Assembly: GCA_020442235.1 (NCBI GenBank)
Contig: JAGRKQ010000022.1
Span: 1-10,304 of the forward strand
Length of the DNA stretch: 10,304 bases
Source: Hyphomicrobiaceae bacterium
Lineage (GTDB): Bacteria; Pseudomonadota; Alphaproteobacteria; Rhizobiales; MH13
Direction: 5' to 3'
Part shown: positions 7,059-10,304 of the stretch, in pieces
How positions within the stretch are numbered: the stretch's first letter is position 1
How the letters are laid out: every line of letters begins with the position of its first letter
The notes under the pieces: model-generated
Database searches by the model: none
Seen by the model: only the letters and a program-made list of their open reading frames with translations
What the model was told of the DNA's origin: nothing
Translations under genes and position numbers: made by a program

Positions 7059-7622
7059 TCAGGAGGCGGGCAGGATCACGGTGTCGATGACGTGCACGAC
7101 GCCATTCGACTGATCGACATCGGCCTGGGTGACGGTCGCCACGCGCCCGTTCTCGTCCTCGATCAGGATGGTGTCGCCATCGGTGCGCACCATCAGGCGG
7201 CAGCCGCCGACCGTGGTGACCGGGTGCATGCCGCCATCATCGGCGACCATGCCGCGGATGGCATCGGCCATGGCATCGGCCTGAACGACGTGGCAGCCGA
7301 GAACGGTCTGAAGCTGCTCAAGGTTTTCCGGCTTCAGAAGATCCTCGACCGCGCCTTCGGGAAGGGCGGCGAAGGCGTCGTTGGTCGGCGCGAAGACGGT
7401 GAAGGGGCCTTCGCCGGAAAGCGTGTCGACGAGGCCGGCAGCCTGAACAGCCGCAACCAGCGTGGTCAGATTGTCGGCGGTGGAGGCGTTCTCCACGATG
7501 GTGCGGTCCGGATACATTTCCGCGCCGCCGACCATCGGCAGGTGATGCGCGGCAAGCGCGATGGTGGCGCCGAGCGCGGTGCTGGCAACGAGCGTGGCGG
7601 CGATCGTCTTGATCGGTTTCAT
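7059..7622 (-). CDS. exported fasciclin (FAS1) domain protein
   Basis: This encodes a 187-residue exported protein with one FAS1 domain, a fold used in adhesion and envelope proteins. The N-terminus is a Sec signal peptide (MKPIK, a hydrophobic core, then ALAA with cleavage predicted near residue 25). The FAS1 domain spans about 45-186 and shows NLTTLVAAVQAAGLVDTL, the GPFTVFAPTNDAFAALP H1 motif (about 72-88), a His after the central helix (GCHVV, residue 111) and the closing NGVVHVIDTVILP motif. Cys110 and Cys141 could form a disulfide after export. ATG 7622 is chosen over upstream codons because AGGAAGGA (7630-7637) sits 7 bases before it and the signal peptide begins there. It lies downstream of an ECF sigma/anti-sigma pair but behind a terminator, so it probably has its own promoter. 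No lipobox is seen. Confidence 0.95.
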   Translation of the reverse strand: MKPIKTIAATLVASTALGATIALAAHHLPMVGGAEMYPDRTIVENASTADNLTTLVAAVQAAGLVDTLSGEGPFTVFAPTNDAFAALPEGAVEDLLKPENLEQLQTVLGCHVVQADAMADAIRGMVADDGGMHPVTTVGGCRLMVRTDGDTILIEDENGRVATVTQADVDQSNGVVHVIDTVILPAS

Positions 7623-7713
7623 GGATTTGTCCTTCCTGTTCCTCTGGCCGGGATTGATGGATCGGCCTGTTTTCATGCGGCCCGCGGGCTCTCCCACCGG
7701 GCTTGCAGGCGAA

Positions 7714-7741
7714 GAAACGGGAAGGGTTTCGGGAAAGTTTC
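7714..7741 (-). promoter_or_regulatory. candidate ECF-type promoter for the fasciclin gene
   Basis: On the minus strand GAAAC (7741-7737), 17 bases, then CGTTTC (7719-7714) resembles the GGAAC/CGTT pattern of many ECF sigma promoters. It sits between the terminator after the anti-sigma gene and the fasciclin start, leaving a leader of roughly 85 nt. GAAAC recurs at 7730-7726, making an imperfect 11-bp tandem repeat (GAAACTTTCCC / GAAACCCTTCCC). No second example in the window confirms the motif, so this is a hypothesis. Confidence 0.35.
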
Positions 7742-7753
7742 GCAGCTTGCCGG

Positions 7754-7779
7754 AAAAACGGCTTCACGAAACCGTGAAG
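7754..7779 (-). terminator. intrinsic terminator after the anti-sigma gene
   Basis: On the minus strand CTTCACG (7779-7773), loop GTTT, CGTGAAG (7768-7762), then CC-G and five T residues (7758-7754). The stem is only 7 bp with modest GC, so read-through is likely. It begins just past the anti-sigma stop codon (7784-7782) and separates that gene from the fasciclin gene. Confidence 0.72.
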
Positions 7780-7781
7780 GC

Positions 7782-8477
7782 TCAGACGCCAAGCGCGGCA
7801 CCGGCAACGACCAGCGCCCCGGTCGGCCCGCCGGTCGGCGATCCGCCAAGAGGCTCGTCCGTCACCGCCAGCGTCACGCCGGGACGCAGCAGCGGACGCA
7901 GGCGGGCCTCGACGGCAAGCGGCAGCCCGCGTGGCGGCAGAACGCCGAGCGAGACGGGCGCCTCGCCTTCCACGATGGCCCACAGCTCGTGGTCGCGTCC
8001 GCTTGCCAGCGGCGGCAGGGTCGAGGCGAAGGTGAAGGCTGCGCGGGCCGGATCGTAACGGGCGATCAGCGTGCCCTCGCCCGCACCGGCAAGGCTTGCC
8101 AGGATTTCCACCCCGCCGGAGGGCGCCGCTAAGCGCTCATAGACGAGCGCGCCAAGGGCGATGGACAGGCAAAGCGCCAGCGAGACGCTGGCCATGCGCC
8201 AGAAGGCAAGGCTGGCCCACACTCCGCGGGGCGGTGTTCCGGCAGCGGGCGCGATGCGTTGGGAAATGGCCGCGAACAGATGGTCTGGTGGTGCGACGGC
8301 CTCAACGCTTTCAGCCAATGGCGCAAGTCGCGTTTCCCAGACTTCGACACGCGCGGCGAAACCGGGATCGGCGGCGATCCGCGCGCGTGCCGCCGCTTCG
8401 TCCTCGCGGCCAAGAAGGCCGAGCACGAATTCGCCGGCAAGGGCGTCGTCATCGTCGATGTCGTCCGTCGCGCTCAT
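7782..8477 (-). CDS. RskA-type anti-sigma factor, single-pass membrane protein
   Basis: This encodes 231 residues. The cytoplasmic N-terminal part (1-92) is acidic with an ALAGEFVLGLLGREDEAAA motif typical of RskA/anti-sigma-K proteins, and would hold the sigma factor. One transmembrane helix follows (about 94-113, rich in Ala, Leu, Ser). The periplasmic RskA domain (Pfam PF10099, about 115-231) shows HELWAI, PVSLGVLPP and the signature LAVTDEPLGGSPTGGPTGALVV. No zinc-binding HxxxCxxC is present, so it is not a ZAS-type redox sensor. In known homologues the signal leads to stepwise proteolysis that frees the sigma factor. ATG 8477 has AAGGA a few bases upstream. It lies 51 bp after the sigma gene, in the usual sigma-first order. 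Its cognate sigma is almost certainly that neighbour. Confidence 0.93.
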   Translation of the reverse strand: MSATDDIDDDDALAGEFVLGLLGREDEAAARARIAADPGFAARVEVWETRLAPLAESVEAVAPPDHLFAAISQRIAPAAGTPPRGVWASLAFWRMASVSLALCLSIALGALVYERLAAPSGGVEILASLAGAGEGTLIARYDPARAAFTFASTLPPLASGRDHELWAIVEGEAPVSLGVLPPRGLPLAVEARLRPLLRPGVTLAVTDEPLGGSPTGGPTGALVVAGAALGV

Positions 8478-8496
8478 CGCATCCTTCGTGTTTCGG

Positions 8497-8528
8497 GGCG
8501 GGAATCCAGGGCCCGCCGGTTTGCGGGC
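8497..8528 (-). promoter_or_regulatory. two mutually exclusive hairpins between sigma and anti-sigma genes
   Basis: On the minus strand, directly after the sigma stop, GCCCGC (8528-8523) can pair with GCGGGC (8516-8511). The same middle arm, as GGCGGG (8517-8512), can instead pair with CCCGCC (8502-8497). The second hairpin ends about 19 bases before the anti-sigma ATG. There is no U-tract, so this is not a terminator. It might tune anti-sigma translation or RNA processing, or simply reflect GC-rich sequence. Confidence 0.35.
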
Positions 8529-9065
8529 TTACCCGCCAAGGCAATCGCGCAGGGCGATCAGGCTGCGCCTGAGCCAGGTGCGCATGGTGTTGAGCGGCAC
8601 GGCATAATGCGATGCCAGCTCGTCATATTTCCACCCCTCGACATAGGCCTTCACCACCGCGCCGGCCTTGTCCGCATCAAGCTCGCCGAGACAGGCGGCG
8701 ATGCGCGTTCCTTCGCCCGAAAGAATGGCGAGCGCCTCCGGCCCAGGGGCGGGGTCGGCCATCTCCGGGGCCGCGTCGAGCGGCGCGGCCTCGCGGCGGG
8801 CGCGCAGGCGGTCGATGGCGAGATTGCGCGCCAGTGTCGCCGTCCAGGCTTCGGCATTGCGTCCGGAGGCGCCAAAACGGTCGGCGCGCTGCCAGATGCG
8901 CACGAAAACCTCTTGCAGGACGTCCTCGGCCTCGCCGCGATCCTTCAGGAGACGGATCAGCAGCCCGAAAAGTTTCGCGCTGCGCAATTCATAAAGCCGG
9001 GCAAAGGCCTGACGGTCGCCAAGGGCGATGCGCGAGAGCAGACGGGCGAGTTCGGGATCGGCCAT
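8529..9065 (-). CDS. ECF-family RNA polymerase sigma factor
   Basis: This encodes 178 residues, normal for a two-domain ECF (sigma-70 group 4) factor. The sigma-2 domain spans about 20-92: AFARLYELRSAKLFGLL (2.1), AEDVLQEVFVRIWQRADRF (2.2, core RNA polymerase contact), then AWTATLARNLAIDRLR (2.3-2.4, -10 recognition). An Ala/Pro-rich linker follows, then the sigma-4 domain (about 115-176) with the helix-turn-helix YDELASHYAVPLNTMRTWLRRSLIALRDCL that reads the -35 element. ATG 9065 is chosen because the family begins with this ELARLLSRIALGDRQAFARLY stretch; the frame stays open upstream but only antisense to, or inside, the glutaminase end. No good Shine-Dalgarno is visible. It follows glsA by 43 bp and precedes its RskA-type anti-sigma by 51 bp. 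The pairing suggests the SigK/RskA-like group. Confidence 0.93.
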   Translation of the reverse strand: MADPELARLLSRIALGDRQAFARLYELRSAKLFGLLIRLLKDRGEAEDVLQEVFVRIWQRADRFGASGRNAEAWTATLARNLAIDRLRARREAAPLDAAPEMADPAPGPEALAILSGEGTRIAACLGELDADKAGAVVKAYVEGWKYDELASHYAVPLNTMRTWLRRSLIALRDCLGG

Positions 9066-9108
9066 GGACGGCCATATGGCTTCCCACGCAGGCCCGGCAA
9101 GGGCGGGC

Positions 9109-10056
9109 TCAGCTGCGAATGCCGAAGATGTTCCAGTCCATGGTCTTTGCAAGCCGTTCCAGCGCCAGTGTGCCCAGCCTGGAATTGCCGACATCGTTGA
9201 GGCCGGGCGACCAGGCGGCGATGCTGGCAACGCCCGGCACGATGCACAGGATGCCGCCGCCGACGCCGCTCTTGGCCGGAAGCCCGACGCGATAGGCAAA
9301 CTCGCCCGAGCCGTCATAATGGCCGCAGGTCAGCATCAGCGCATTGATGCGCCGCGCCCGGTCGGGCGACACCACCCGGAAGCCGGAGAGCGGATCGCGC
9401 CCGCCAAAGGCGAGAAAGCTGCCGGCCTGCGCCAGTTGCTGCGCCGTCATGGCGATGGCGCAGTGGTGGAAATACACCCCGAGCACCAGATCGACCGGGT
9501 GGGTGATGATGCCATAGGCGCGCATGTAGTTGGCGAGCGCGAAATTGCGGTATCCGGTCTGCTTTTCCGAAAGCGCCACCGCTTCGTCGATGCTGATCGT
9601 GTCGTCGCCGGAGAGCGCCCTGAGGAAACGCAGGATTTCGCCCAAGGCCTCGCGCGGCTGGTGATTGCCGAGAATGATGTCGGTGACGGCGATCGCGCCG
9701 GCATTGATGAAGGGATTGCGCGGCCTTCCGTGCTCATATTCCAGCTGCACGATGGAATTGAAGGCACTGCCGGAGGGCTCGCGTCCGACCCGCTTCCACA
9801 AAGCATCGCCGGCAAGCCCCAGCGCCAGTGTCAGGGTGAAGACCTTGGAGACCGACTGGATGGAAAAGGCGGTGTCGGCATCGCCGCAGGAAAAGAGCCG
9901 TCCATCCTCGGTGGCGACGCAAAGCGCGAAATGACCGGCGGAAACGCGGGCAAGCTCGGGGATGTAATCCGCCGGCTTGCCCCGCTCTTCCACCGTGGCC
10001 ATCTCTGCGGCGATGGCCTCCAGCGCATCCTTCAGCCGTGTGCCGTCGAGAGCCAC
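9109..10056 (-). CDS. glsA: glutaminase (glutamine to glutamate plus ammonia)
   Basis: This encodes 315 residues, full length for the serine-dependent beta-lactamase-like glutaminase family (EC 3.5.1.2), a cytosolic enzyme that deamidates L-glutamine. The catalytic Ser68-Val-Ser-Lys71 tetrad ([10 protein letters not shown]) is present. So are the substrate-binding motifs [10 protein letters not shown] (about 114-123), [20 protein letters not shown] (about 163-182), the [11 protein letters not shown] stretch and the Gly-rich [14 protein letters not shown] loop. The start is GTG (10056-10054): no ATG lies near, the next methionine (residue 19) would remove the conserved first helix, and no in-frame start exists before it. 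The start is 11 bp after the scoB stop and has no Shine-Dalgarno, so translation is probably coupled to scoB. The ECF sigma gene follows at 43 bp; whether the two share a transcript is unclear. Confidence 0.97.
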   Translation of the reverse strand: MALDGTRLKDALEAIAAEMATVEERGKPADYIPELARVSAGHFALCVATEDGRLFSCGDADTAFSIQSVSKVFTLTLALGLAGDALWKRVGREPSGSAFNSIVQLEYEHGRPRNPFINAGAIAVTDIILGNHQPREALGEILRFLRALSGDDTISIDEAVALSEKQTGYRNFALANYMRAYGIITHPVDLVLGVYFHHCAIAMTAQQLAQAGSFLAFGGRDPLSGFRVVSPDRARRINALMLTCGHYDGSGEFAYRVGLPAKSGVGGGILCIVPGVASIAAWSPGLNDVGNSRLGTLALERLAKTMDWNIFGIRS

Positions 10057-10067
10057 GGGCGTTCGGA

Positions 10068-10304
10068 TCAGCCGACGATGGTCGCTTCGGTCGCCGCGCG
10101 CAGCTCGTCTTCGGAAACGCCATCGGCGAGTTCGACGATCTTGAGCCCGCCCTCGACGACATCGAGCACGCCGAGATTGGAAATGATGCGGTCGACCACG
10201 CCCTTGCCGGTCAGCGGCAGGGTGCAGGCCTTCAGCACCTTGGATTCGCCCTTCTTGTTGGTGTGGTCCATGACGACGACGACGCGGCCGACGCCGGCGA
10301 CGAG
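10068..10304 (-). CDS. scoB: 3-oxoacid (succinyl-) CoA-transferase subunit B, C-terminal part
   Basis: The last 78 residues of a CoA-transferase beta subunit are visible; the start lies beyond the right edge and the frame is open to it. Marks are [41 protein letters not shown] and [17 protein letters not shown], the usual C-terminus of ScoB/PcaJ/AtoA proteins. In ScoAB the enzyme moves CoA from succinyl-CoA to acetoacetate for ketone-body and polyhydroxybutyrate breakdown. PcaIJ does the same for 3-oxoadipate. The catalytic glutamate lies outside the window, and this part cannot separate the two; acetoacetate use is the commoner assignment. A scoA gene is expected just upstream, to the right. 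glsA follows after 11 bp. Confidence 0.92.
   Translation of the reverse strand, partial: LVAGVGRVVVVMDHTNKKGESKVLKACTLPLTGKGVVDRIISNLGVLDVVEGGLKIVELADGVSEDELRAATEATIVG

Noticed and set aside
6960..8132. 390-codon open frame on the + strand opposite the fasciclin and anti-sigma genes
   Set aside because: It crosses two terminator hairpins and lies antisense to a clear FAS1 protein and RskA protein; its composition is typical of a shadow frame.

Overview
The window reads as GC-rich DNA from an alphaproteobacterium, most likely of the Hyphomicrobiales (Rhizobium/Martelella-like). The evidence is codon bias, an alphaproteobacterial-type tRNA-Arg(CCG) fragment, an IS3-family transposase remnant and the gene families present. 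The genus cannot be fixed from the sequence alone.

Left part (1-2798, genes on +). The 3' end of a short-chain dehydrogenase is followed by an aldo/keto reductase gene that is full length but carries an in-frame amber codon, and then by a strong intrinsic terminator. After the terminator come a decayed IS3 orfA start (minus strand), a DUF1993-family gene, and about 200 bp of lower-GC DNA with two pairs of short direct repeats. This part ends in a 45-bp copy of the 3' half of tRNA-Arg(CCG), from anticodon loop to CCA, with no 5' half. That is the normal signature of the distal attachment site of an element integrated in a tRNA gene. Its orientation implies that DNA to the left belongs, or belonged, to the element, and that the chromosome resumes at about 2799.

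Right part (2799-10304, all genes on -). Transcription runs from right to left: the end of a succinyl/3-oxoacid CoA-transferase B subunit (scoB), a glutaminase (glsA, GTG start, close behind scoB), an ECF sigma factor, its RskA-type membrane anti-sigma factor, a terminator, an exported fasciclin-domain protein with a possible ECF-type promoter of its own, another terminator, and a very large protein (about 1302 aa) with a C-terminal LysM domain.

Functional reading. Sigma factor, RskA-like anti-sigma and fasciclin protein together resemble the mycobacterial sigK-rskA-mpt70/mpt83 regulon. The fasciclin protein is the most likely target of the pair. The large LysM protein is the least explained gene: it has no signal peptide, a long uncharacterised helical body and an acidic Pro/Asp-rich linker before LysM. 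I found no CRISPR array, rRNA or complete tRNA.
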